Shown piece after piece: positions 56,580 to 64,000 of a DNA stretch of 64,000 nucleotides; position 1 is the stretch's first letter; each line of letters begins with the position of its first letter. Source of the DNA: CAILUG01 sp903844415 (GTDB lineage: Bacteria > Pseudomonadota > Gammaproteobacteria > Pseudomonadales > Pseudohongiellaceae); assembly GCA_947477655.1 (NCBI GenBank), contig CANJTS010000003.1, positions 252,881-316,880 on the forward strand, given 5' to 3'. The notes beneath the pieces are model-generated. The model searched no databases. It was not told the DNA's origin and saw only the letters and a list, made by a program, of their open reading frames with translations. A program made the position numbers and the translations under genes.

Positions 56580-57074
56580 ATGAATCCTTTAACTGCCCCC
56601 GAATCTCCACATGTCATAGTACGGCGTGCCGCCATGAATTTGTTGGCACGCCGGGAACATTCCTTTCACGAATTATTACAAAAACTGGTAGAAAAATTTC
56701 CTGATCTTGCTGTGGCAGACTTAATTGTGCCTGTTTTACATGGCTTACAAGACGAAAATCTGCAATCAGATCAGCGGTTTGCTCAGTCGTACGTACGTTA
56801 CAGAAGTTCGCGCGGCTTTGGCCCGCTCAAAATCGCTGCTGAGCTCTATTCCCGTAAACTTACCAAAGAACTACTCAAATCTGCCCTTTACGAAATGGGT
56901 CCAGACTGGGAGTTTTTGTGTGCTGAAGCATTACAACGGAAATTCAAAATAATAACTAAGCCCACTGCTGACGAACGCCTTCGTTGGCAGCGTTTCCTAC
57001 TGCAACGTGGTTTTGATCTCGAGCAAATTGGATCAACGATAAAGAGGTTGCAAGCAATCATCATTAACGAATAG
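56580..57074 (+). CDS. recX: Regulatory protein RecX
   Basis: 164 residues. Helical triplet repeats with VRRAAMNLLARREHSFHELLQKLVEK, FAQSYVRYRSSRGFGPLKIAAELYSRKL and a shorter third repeat ending RWQRFLLQRGFDLEQI. It binds RecA filaments and limits their extension. GGAGG directly before the ATG is closer than ideal, but the start agrees with the family. Almost certainly co-transcribed with recA. Confidence 0.92.
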   Translation: MNPLTAPESPHVIVRRAAMNLLARREHSFHELLQKLVEKFPDLAVADLIVPVLHGLQDENLQSDQRFAQSYVRYRSSRGFGPLKIAAELYSRKLTKELLKSALYEMGPDWEFLCAEALQRKFKIITKPTADERLRWQRFLLQRGFDLEQIGSTIKRLQAIIINE

Positions 57075-57188
57075 CCCTTAGTTTCTCCTCATAAAGTGTT
57101 AATAAAAGGTATGAAGAAATGGCCGGAATGTGAATGTTATACTCCCGCCATTGTGTCTAGTTAGACTTTTAAATAAGCAGGAGGTTTC

Positions 57189-58370
57189 GTGCGTACCCAA
57201 GTAGCAATTATCGGCTCTGGCCCCTCGGGGCTTTTGTTGGGCCAGCTTTTGCAAAATGCAGGCATCTCCAATGTCATCATTGAACGGCGTTCACCTGACT
57301 ATGTTCTGAGCAGAATTCGTGCGGGTGTGCTTGAAGAGGGTACAGTGAGTTTGTTGCGCGAAGCCGGTGTTAGTAAACGCATGGATCACGAGGGCGTAGT
57401 TCATACGGGTGTGCAAATAGCCTTTGGTGGCATGAGTCGTCGTATCGATTTGGGCAAATACGCCGAGAGCAAAACCGTAATGGTTTACGGTCAAACTGAA
57501 TTGACTCGTGATTTGATGGCAGCGCGTACTGCTGCCGCTGCCTTAACTTTATACGACGTAACGGACGCTGAAATTCATCAACCGATTACAGATCATCCCT
57601 ATCTAACTTTCAGTGTTAATGGCATAAAAGAACGACTTGATTGTGATTATATTGCTGGCTGCGATGGTTTCCGGGGTATTTCACGAGACGCTATACCAGC
57701 TAACATTCGCCATGAATACGAAAAAATTTATCCATTTGGTTGGTTGGGACTTTTGGCTGACACACCGCCAGTTTCACATGAAATAGTGTACGGCGCCCAT
57801 GAGCGCGGTTTTTCACTTTGCAGCATGCGCTCAATGACTCGCAGCCGTTATTATGTGGAAGTACCACTAGATGCCAAAGTTGAGGATTGGTCGGACGACC
57901 GCTTTTGGGATGAGTTAAAAAAGCGCTTACCTGAACCTTATAGCGCTGAAATTATAACTGGCCCTTCACTGGAAAAAAGTATTGCTGGTCTACGCAGCTT
58001 TGTGGTCGAACCTATGCAATATGGGCGGTTGTTTCTCGTGGGTGATGCAGCCCACATCGTGCCTCCAACGGGCGCCAAAGGGCTCAATCTGGCTGCAAGT
58101 GATGTTAATTATCTGTACCGCATTTTACTTAAGGTCTATCGTGAGGGTCGCATAGATCTATTAGAAAAATATTCACCCTTATGTCTAGACCGTATTTGGA
58201 AGGCGGAACGTTTTTCCTGGTGGATGACTTCGATGTTGCATCGTATGAGCGACAACTATTTTGACCATCGCATGCAACAAGCGGAACTGGATTATTTTAC
58301 CGGTTCAGAGGAAGGACTACGGGCAATTGCACGAAATTATGTGGGGTTGCCATATCAGGATGTAGGTTGA
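57189..58370 (+). CDS. pobA: 4-hydroxybenzoate 3-monooxygenase
   Basis: 393 residues from a GTG with a full AGGAGG six bases upstream. FAD-binding IIGSGPSGLLLGQLL, the GD motif region CDGFRGISR, and LVGDAAHIVPPTGAKGLNLAASDV; length equals PobA of Pseudomonas. It hydroxylates 4-hydroxybenzoate to protocatechuate using NADPH and oxygen. No pobR regulator or pca genes lie nearby, so the rest of the pathway must be elsewhere. Confidence 0.93.
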   Translation: MRTQVAIIGSGPSGLLLGQLLQNAGISNVIIERRSPDYVLSRIRAGVLEEGTVSLLREAGVSKRMDHEGVVHTGVQIAFGGMSRRIDLGKYAESKTVMVYGQTELTRDLMAARTAAAALTLYDVTDAEIHQPITDHPYLTFSVNGIKERLDCDYIAGCDGFRGISRDAIPANIRHEYEKIYPFGWLGLLADTPPVSHEIVYGAHERGFSLCSMRSMTRSRYYVEVPLDAKVEDWSDDRFWDELKKRLPEPYSAEIITGPSLEKSIAGLRSFVVEPMQYGRLFLVGDAAHIVPPTGAKGLNLAASDVNYLYRILLKVYREGRIDLLEKYSPLCLDRIWKAERFSWWMTSMLHRMSDNYFDHRMQQAELDYFTGSEEGLRAIARNYVGLPYQDVG

Positions 58371-58423
58371 AAAGGATGTCTGGATCAATTAAAGCTAAAT
58401 AACCAACACAACCGAGGTGACAC

Positions 58424-58936
58424 ATGCACAAAATACTAAAAAAAATAGCTTACGCGACCGGTATCTTTACACTGGGACTGAGCATGCAGGCGTTTGCACA
58501 AGAAAATGTAACTGGTATGCCTGATGAATCGTTGTTTACAGATGCAGACCCGCAATTGAATGCCAACAAGCAAGTTGCCTTGCATATCATGCGCGAACTA
58601 CTGCAATGTAATCATTGGGCTGATGCTGGGAATTGGTTGAGTGACAGGTATATTCAACATAATCCAAATGTTGCTTCAGGGCTGCCAGGTGTCATCGCTT
58701 TTTTCACATCAACTCGTCAACGCACACCTACCTGTGATGCTCTTACAACCCCAATTGTTGCGGTGATTGCTGACGGTGATTTGGTGACTGTCGTAATTCC
58801 CCGCTCTTATCCCCACCCGACCAAAGCAGGTGAAACCTATTCCACAACTTGGTTTGACATGTGGCGCATAGTTGATGGTAAAGGCGACGAACATTGGGAC
58901 CCTGCCACCATCGCAGCACCTGTTGCAGCCAAGTGA
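58424..58936 (+). CDS. Exported NTF2/SnoaL-like protein
   Basis: 170 residues. Signal peptide (KKIAYATGIFTLGLSMQAFAQ) then a SnoaL-like cone fold: NKQVALHIMRELLQCNHWADAGNWLSDRYIQHNPNVASGLPGVIAFF, typical of the nuclear-transport-factor-2 family. Many members are predicted cyclases or hydrolases, but none has a sequence-assignable activity here. It lies 53 bases after pobA with a ribosome site (AGGTGA), so may be in the same transcript. Confidence 0.8.
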   Translation: MHKILKKIAYATGIFTLGLSMQAFAQENVTGMPDESLFTDADPQLNANKQVALHIMRELLQCNHWADAGNWLSDRYIQHNPNVASGLPGVIAFFTSTRQRTPTCDALTTPIVAVIADGDLVTVVIPRSYPHPTKAGETYSTTWFDMWRIVDGKGDEHWDPATIAAPVAAK

Positions 58937-59472
58937 TTTTATCGATCAGTCCTGCCAGCAGGTGGTACTGAATTAGATCAACAGCTCCGTGTTTCCAACA
59001 GCAAGTTTGATAGTTAAGCTTGCTGTTTTGTTAGATATTTTTAGGTCTTTTCTGTTTAGATTTAGCCCCCTATTTTTATCTTTACAATTGGTAACTGCAA
59101 CAGTTTGCTTTATGGATTAACTGAGCCGCTGTTGTAGTGCGGTAAGCAGCGTGCTAACGCTATAAATTCTGTAATTAAAAAATACCTACATAACAATCCT
59201 GCTGGTAGTAAAAAGAGGTTTCATTTGTCTATTTTTAATAATAAATATTTATTATTATTCAATAAGATGAGTATTAATAATAAAAATATTGTCATCTTAA
59301 GTTAATGTGGTTTCGAGATTTGGATCGGGTACTGAAAAATACTTTTTAACGGTACTCTGTCCAACTATATTTTCCTGTCTGAATTCTTAAAATTTGTTGA
59401 TGAGTTCGCTACTTTTATACGCTACACTCACCACTGTTTTGGGCCCATCAAACACAAGGATTTTCGCACTCA
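58937..59472. other. Intergenic region upstream of smc
   Basis: 536 bases with no supported gene. The centre (59231-59300) is extremely AT-rich with nested inverted repeats. Promoters for smc are expected here, but no convincing -35/-10 pair could be singled out. Confidence 0.55.
59236..59257. repeat. Perfect 22-bp AT-only palindrome upstream of smc
   Basis: TAATAATAAATATTTATTATTA, centred at 59246/59247, with a second, looser symmetry just downstream (TTATTATT against AATAATAA, and AAGATG at 59264-59269 against CATCTT at 59293-59298). Candidate protein-binding or DNA-unwinding site. Confidence 0.7.
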
Positions 59473-62400
59473 ATGCGATTGAAAAGTATCAAGCTTGCAG
59501 GATTCAAATCCTTCGTCGATCCGACCACAGTAAACCTACCCAGCAATCTTTGCGCCATCGTCGGTCCTAACGGCTGTGGTAAGTCCAACATCATTGATGC
59601 CGTGCGTTGGGTCATGGGTGAAAGTTCTGCTAAAAACCTCCGTGGCGAACAGATGACGGATGTAATTTTTAACGGTTCCAGCTCGCGCAAGCCGGTTGGT
59701 CAGGCATCAGTTGAGCTCTTGTTCGATAATTCTGACCGAAAGATAGCAGGAGAATATGCGGCATTTAATGAAATTTCGATCAAAAGGGTTGTTAATAGCG
59801 AAGCGCAATCTACCTACATGCTTAACAACACCAAGTGTCGCCGCCGCGATATTACTGATATTTTTCTTGGTACTGGTTTGGGCCCGCGCAGCTATTCGAT
59901 TATCGAGCAGGGCATGGTGTCGCGCCTTATTGAATCCAAACCTGAAGATTTACGGGTTTTCATTGAAGAAGCTGCCGGCATCTCCAAATACAAGGAGCGC
60001 CGGAAGGAAACCGAAAGTCGTATCAGTCGCACACGTGAAAACCTTGAGCGTCTTACTGATATTCGTGAAGAACTAGAGCGCCAACTCCAACATTTGCAAC
60101 GGCAAGCAAAAGCTGCAGAAAAGTATAGGGAGTTTAAGCAGGAAGAGCGTGATATGACTGCCCGAGTGCAGACATTACGCTGGCATCATCTAGACACTGA
60201 ATTGAAGATATCACAACAAGTTATCACTGAACTCGAAATACAACTAGAAGCCAGTATCGCCAGTTATCGAGCCACCGAAGCCGAAATCGAGATGCAACGA
60301 GTAGCGGGCAGTGAAGCAAATGACCGTTACCAGCAGACACAGTCTAGTTTTTACAGCCTTGGTAGTGAAATTTCTCGCATCGAACAAAACATCGATTATG
60401 CGCGTCAACGCAAACAACAACTTGAAGAAGATTTGCACAATACAACTCAAAATCTTGCCCGTGTGCAGTCAGAGCTGACAACCGATCTCGATAAAATTAC
60501 GGTGCTGGATGAAGATGTCAACAGGCTGGAACCAGAGCTCGAATCCGCAAATGCCCGCGAAGAGCTGGCAGTAGCTAGGCTTGAGCAAGCTGAAACCAAA
60601 ATGCAGCAATGGCAGTTAGAGTGGGATCAGTTCAATCACGAAGCTGCCAACACTTTGCGAAAAGCCGAGGTGGAACAGCAACGGATTAATCATCTTGAAA
60701 ACATAGTGGAGCGAGGCATAACCCGCAAGAATTTGCTTGGCACTGAGCTTGAAAGTCTTGTGGCTGATCCCGAAACCGACAAACTAGCATTACTCGAACA
60801 TAATCTGGTGCAAATCAGCACGCAGCAGGGTTCATTGGAACAACAAAGTGCCGGTCTCAATGCCAGCATTGATGCCACTCGACAACAATTAAAAGTATGT
60901 AATAACAGCCTGAGTCAGGACCGTAATTCGCTACAAACTCTACTGGGACGTCAAGCCTCATTGGAAGCACTGCAACAACAAGCATTGGGTAGCAAGGATA
61001 AATCGCGTCAGCACTGGCTGGTGCAAAATAAACTGGACACTAATTCACGCTTGGTCGACAGCATCAAAGTTCAGAACGGCTGGCAATTGGCAGTAGAGAC
61101 GGTGCTAGGTGAACACCTGCAAGCTATTTGTGTTGCTGATATAGAGCAACTGAAAAATACACTGCAAAGTTTCTCTGCAGGTCATCTCATCCTGCGTGAC
61201 AACAAACTTAACAGTTACAAGATTAGCGAAGATAGCAGCTCATCCACGCTGGCGAGCCAAGTCTTAAGCAGTAAAATCACCTCCTCTTTACCATTGAATG
61301 ACTTGCTGGCCGGGATCTACGCAGCCGAAAGTCTGGCTGACGGCTTGGCTATGCGCGACAAACTATTAGGTGGGGAATCTATTGTCACCCGCGACGGAGT
61401 TTGGCTTGGTAGCAACTGGTTAAAAGTAGCCAAAGGGTTCGATGAAAAAGCAGGAATCCTTGAACGTAAAGAAGAGCTAGCAGATCTAAATGTTCAAATT
61501 TCTCTAATTCAGGAAACCGTTCACCAACGTGTTGAAGAAGCTGATAAGCAGCAGCAACAGTTACGCACGCTGGAACTGGAAAAAGAGACCATCATCCAAA
61601 AGTTAGGTGAAGTGAATCGTCAGCTTACCGAATACAGTTCTGATCGATCTTCTAGGCTAATGAAAATCGAACAGGTGACCGAACGTCGAAAACGTTTACG
61701 CGTGGAAATCGACGAGTTGGAAAAACAATTACAAATAGAACAAGCCAACATCATCAGTTCCCGAGCTGCTTTGCAAATTGCCCTAGACCAGATGGAAATG
61801 GACAACGCGCGCCGCGAACAACATTTACTTAGCCGCGATGATCACCGCCGTATACTTGATCAATCTAGGCAAAATGCCCGTACCGAAAGAGATCAGGCAC
61901 ATCAACTTGCCCTGCGCCATCAAACCTTGCTCGCACAACTTAATTCCCTTAAAAATACTCTTGATCGTGTTAATCAACAGGTATCTTCCTATACTCTACG
62001 TCGCAATCAGTTATTGGAGAATGTTAAATCGACAGACGATCCGCTGCCCGCACTCAAGCTGGAACTTGAATCTAAACTCAGCTCACGGCTTGATGTTGAA
62101 CACCGACTTACGGAAGCCAAAAATACGTTGGACACCATCGAGCATCAACTGCGCGTACTTGAAAGCATACGTAATAAAACCCAGGAAGCCAGTCAGCGTA
62201 TACGTGATGAATTGGTCACTCGTAAACTCAACATAGAAGGGTCCTCTGTTAAGCGTGCAGCGCTTGAGGAGCAACTAGTTGAACATAACTACGTGATGTC
62301 TGAAGTGCTTGCGTCATTACCTTCGGAAAGTACTGAACAGTCTTGCACACTGGAATTGGAGCAGATAACTGTTCGTATCCAGCGACTAGGGCCAATAAAT

Positions 62401-63000
62401 CTTGCAGCGATTGATGAATATTCAACTCAATCGCAACGCAAAATGTATCTCGATACCCAGAATGCTGAGTTAGAAAAAGCACTAGAAACATTACAAAATG
62501 CAATTCGTAAAATTGACAAGGAAACTCGCACACGATTTAAAGAAACCTTTGACAAGATCAACAATGGCCTGCAAGAGTTGTTCCCCAAAGTATTTGGTGG
62601 TGGTCATGCTTATCTCGATATGGTGGGTGAGGATCTTCTTGATACAGGGGTTACGATCATGGCGCGGCCGCCTGGCAAGAAAAACAGCACAATTCATTTG
62701 CTCAGTGGAGGAGAAAAAGCTATGACCGCCATTGCGCTAGTGTTCTCAATCTTTCAACTCAATCCGTCCCCGTTTTGTATGCTAGATGAAGTGGACGCGC
62801 CACTAGATGATGCCAACGTTGGGCGGTATGCTGCACTAGTGAAAGAAATGTCTAACGTTGTCCAGTTTATTTTCATCACGCACAATCGCCTCACTATGGA
62901 GACTGCCAAACAATTGTTAGGTGTCACCATGCATGAGCCGGGTGTATCACGGCTAGTAGCCGTAGATATTGATGAAGCTGCTGAACTGGCTGCGATGTAA
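59473..63000 (+). CDS. smc: Chromosome segregation ATPase SMC
   Basis: 1175 residues. Head with Walker A IVGPNGCGKSNIIDAVRWVMG (about residues 30-50), long coiled coil (about 165-500), hinge with WQLAVETVLGEHLQAIC (about 500-660), returning coiled coil (about 665-1000), signature LLSGGEKAMTAIAL (near 1075) and Walker B FCMLDEVDAPLDDANV. As the core of the SMC-ScpAB condensin it compacts and helps separate chromosomes. Presence of SMC rather than MukB agrees with a non-enteric gammaproteobacterium. zipA follows 27 bases later. Confidence 0.96.
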   Translation: MRLKSIKLAGFKSFVDPTTVNLPSNLCAIVGPNGCGKSNIIDAVRWVMGESSAKNLRGEQMTDVIFNGSSSRKPVGQASVELLFDNSDRKIAGEYAAFNEISIKRVVNSEAQSTYMLNNTKCRRRDITDIFLGTGLGPRSYSIIEQGMVSRLIESKPEDLRVFIEEAAGISKYKERRKETESRISRTRENLERLTDIREELERQLQHLQRQAKAAEKYREFKQEERDMTARVQTLRWHHLDTELKISQQVITELEIQLEASIASYRATEAEIEMQRVAGSEANDRYQQTQSSFYSLGSEISRIEQNIDYARQRKQQLEEDLHNTTQNLARVQSELTTDLDKITVLDEDVNRLEPELESANAREELAVARLEQAETKMQQWQLEWDQFNHEAANTLRKAEVEQQRINHLENIVERGITRKNLLGTELESLVADPETDKLALLEHNLVQISTQQGSLEQQSAGLNASIDATRQQLKVCNNSLSQDRNSLQTLLGRQASLEALQQQALGSKDKSRQHWLVQNKLDTNSRLVDSIKVQNGWQLAVETVLGEHLQAICVADIEQLKNTLQSFSAGHLILRDNKLNSYKISEDSSSSTLASQVLSSKITSSLPLNDLLAGIYAAESLADGLAMRDKLLGGESIVTRDGVWLGSNWLKVAKGFDEKAGILERKEELADLNVQISLIQETVHQRVEEADKQQQQLRTLELEKETIIQKLGEVNRQLTEYSSDRSSRLMKIEQVTERRKRLRVEIDELEKQLQIEQANIISSRAALQIALDQMEMDNARREQHLLSRDDHRRILDQSRQNARTERDQAHQLALRHQTLLAQLNSLKNTLDRVNQQVSSYTLRRNQLLENVKSTDDPLPALKLELESKLSSRLDVEHRLTEAKNTLDTIEHQLRVLESIRNKTQEASQRIRDELVTRKLNIEGSSVKRAALEEQLVEHNYVMSEVLASLPSESTEQSCTLELEQITVRIQRLGPINLAAIDEYSTQSQRKMYLDTQNAELEKALETLQNAIRKIDKETRTRFKETFDKINNGLQELFPKVFGGGHAYLDMVGEDLLDTGVTIMARPPGKKNSTIHLLSGGEKAMTAIALVFSIFQLNPSPFCMLDEVDAPLDDANVGRYAALVKEMSNVVQFIFITHNRLTMETAKQLLGVTMHEPGVSRLVAVDIDEAAELAAM

Positions 63001-63027
63001 TAATCAAATGCCGAAGACACTATCCCA

Positions 63028-64000
63028 ATGATGGAATTGTTAGCCATTCTAGTCATCATAGCCATTGTAGTGGCGTTGCTTGAGGCTGTACGTCGCAAAT
63101 TAAGCGACCGTCGTAATCGCGTTATTCTTAAAATTGATAAGAGCATTCACTTGGATGATATCCATATTGATGAATTACACTTGTCGGAATTACCCAACGG
63201 CGGTGCCCGCCGAAAGGAGAGGTCGCAACACGAAATCCCTCTTATTCGAAAAAAATCCACTGTACTTCCAACAATCAATAAAGTCCGAGTAGTGTCCAAC
63301 AACGCTAGCAGTTCAGTGCCCGTTTTGATGGATACAGTAGAAGTTGATGAAGACCATATTGAACATACTAACGTCTATGCATCAACTTTGGTCGAAGAAG
63401 TATTTACTGCTGATGATTTTAATACCGAAGAAAGTTTGCCTGATGATGACTTTGAAGATGATGACTTTGAAGATGATGACTTTGAAGATGATGACTTTGA
63501 AGGTGATGAAAGTTTAAATGATGAAGATGCTGCAAAACACGAAAATGAAGAATACATTTATGGGCTTGATGCTACAGATACCATTGAACCTACTAAACCT
63601 ACTAAACCTAGGAATAGACCACGTATAGAAAAATTTGTTAATAAGTCTGTTCTAGATGAAAATTTAGATGAGGAAGATGATTTTGAAGATGAATTAAACG
63701 ATGGATTCGATGACGAGTCTGCAGCTGAGCCAACCGTTAAAATTCACACTCATGACCTACATACAACGGCAGTGGCTGCTGTCATCGATGATGCTGATCA
63801 CGAATTTGACATAGATGATGAAGACGAAAATTTACAACTGTTAGCATTTGATGTGGAATTGACAAAAGATTTTTCTAATGAATTAGACGAAGAGTTAGAC
63901 GAAGAGTTAGACGAAGAGTTAGACGAAGAGTTAGACGAAGAGTTAGACGAAGAGTTAGACGAAGAGTTAGACGAAGAGTTAGACGAAGAGTTAGACGAAG
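63028..64000 (+). CDS. zipA: Cell division protein ZipA, N-terminal part (continues beyond window)
   Basis: 324 codons are visible, without a stop, and the frame is open at the window end. Starts are ATG-ATG (63028 and 63031). A single N-terminal helix (ELLAILVIIAIVVALLEAV) is followed by a basic patch (RRKLSDRRNRV) and an exceptionally acidic linker with repeats DDDFE (four copies) and DEEL (at least nine). ZipA anchors FtsZ to the inner membrane through a C-terminal domain beyond this window. Identity rests on topology, on the smc-zipA gene order and on resemblance of the first ~40 residues to ZipA, so it is likely but not certain. Confidence 0.8.
   Translation, partial: MMELLAILVIIAIVVALLEAVRRKLSDRRNRVILKIDKSIHLDDIHIDELHLSELPNGGARRKERSQHEIPLIRKKSTVLPTINKVRVVSNNASSSVPVLMDTVEVDEDHIEHTNVYASTLVEEVFTADDFNTEESLPDDDFEDDDFEDDDFEDDDFEGDESLNDEDAAKHENEEYIYGLDATDTIEPTKPTKPRNRPRIEKFVNKSVLDENLDEEDDFEDELNDGFDDESAAEPTVKIHTHDLHTTAVAAVIDDADHEFDIDDEDENLQLLAFDVELTKDFSNELDEELDEELDEELDEELDEELDEELDEELDEELDEELDE
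63442..63501 (+). repeat. 15-bp tandem repeat, four copies, in the zipA linker
   Basis: Four identical, contiguous units GATGATGACTTTGAA, in frame, encoding DDDFE four times. Confidence 0.93.
63889..64000 (+). repeat. 12-bp tandem repeat, at least nine copies, in the zipA linker
   Basis: Nine complete identical GAAGAGTTAGAC units (63889-63996) plus a partial tenth at the window edge, all in frame and encoding EELD. A diverged half unit (GAATTAGAC) precedes the array. The full copy number cannot be seen. Confidence 0.95.

Noticed and set aside
63442..64000. Repeat arrays near the window end as a CRISPR array
   Set aside because: Units are contiguous, without spacers, and in frame inside a long open reading frame.

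Overview
The window comes from the chromosome of a free-living, respiring gammaproteobacterium. The protein families and gene orders (nlpD-rpoS-fdxA-mutS-recA-recX, smc-zipA, rne next to rluC and yceF, etfBA beside ETF-quinone oxidoreductase) are those of the Pseudomonas/Cellvibrio/marine gammaproteobacterial lineages, but I cannot fix family or genus from sequence alone. Coding density is high and base composition is moderate and even. I see no tRNA, rRNA, insertion sequence, prophage, integrase or CRISPR array, so this is core chromosome rather than a genomic island.

Layout. 1-5.2 kb: a PepSY membrane protein, a ChrA chromate transporter, an exported double-VOC protein and an IbpA-type small heat-shock protein. 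5.3-13.2 kb: two export systems, a MarR-controlled adaptor/ABC ATPase/FtsX-type permease operon (+ strand) and, convergent to it, an RND pump with its adaptor. 13.5-20.7 kb: a six-gene minus-strand operon moxR, DUF58, DUF4381, batA, batB/C fusion, batD (Bat aerotolerance-type cell-envelope system). 20.9-31 kb: housekeeping and metabolism: pyrD (fused to a glutaredoxin-like domain), tatD, ilvE, topA, a YecA-like protein, wrbA, a DAHP synthase and a Tat-exported sugar-isomerase-like protein. 31-44 kb: a CBM9/DUF5916 outer-membrane protein, an AddA/AddB-type helicase-nuclease pair, and the ETF electron-transfer module, then a YceI protein. 44-49.4 kb: rne with a long structured leader, rluC and yceF. 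49.5-57.1 kb: nlpD, rpoS, fdxA, mutS, recA, recX (cinA, often found before recA, is absent). 57.2-64 kb: pobA, an exported NTF2-like protein, smc and the 5' part of zipA, which runs off the window.

How the genes fit together. The largest themes are envelope defence (two pumps, Bat system, heat shock), DNA maintenance (topA, addAB-like, mutS, recA/recX, smc) and respiratory electron entry (ETF system, quinone-linked PyrD). Several starts were moved from the longest ORF to internal codons on the basis of overlaps with neighbours, family length or Shine-Dalgarno position; pyrD and ilvE appear to use TTG.

The most unusual observations are short in-frame tandem DNA repeats inside essential or global-regulatory genes (GAAGTA in rpoS; a 15-mer and a 12-mer, the latter at least nine copies, in zipA; Gln-rich tract in batB/C), a PyrD-glutaredoxin fusion, a long rne leader with mutually exclusive stems and a terminator-like hairpin, and good operator palindromes before both efflux operons. 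I did not find a clearly new multi-gene defence or biosynthetic system in this window.
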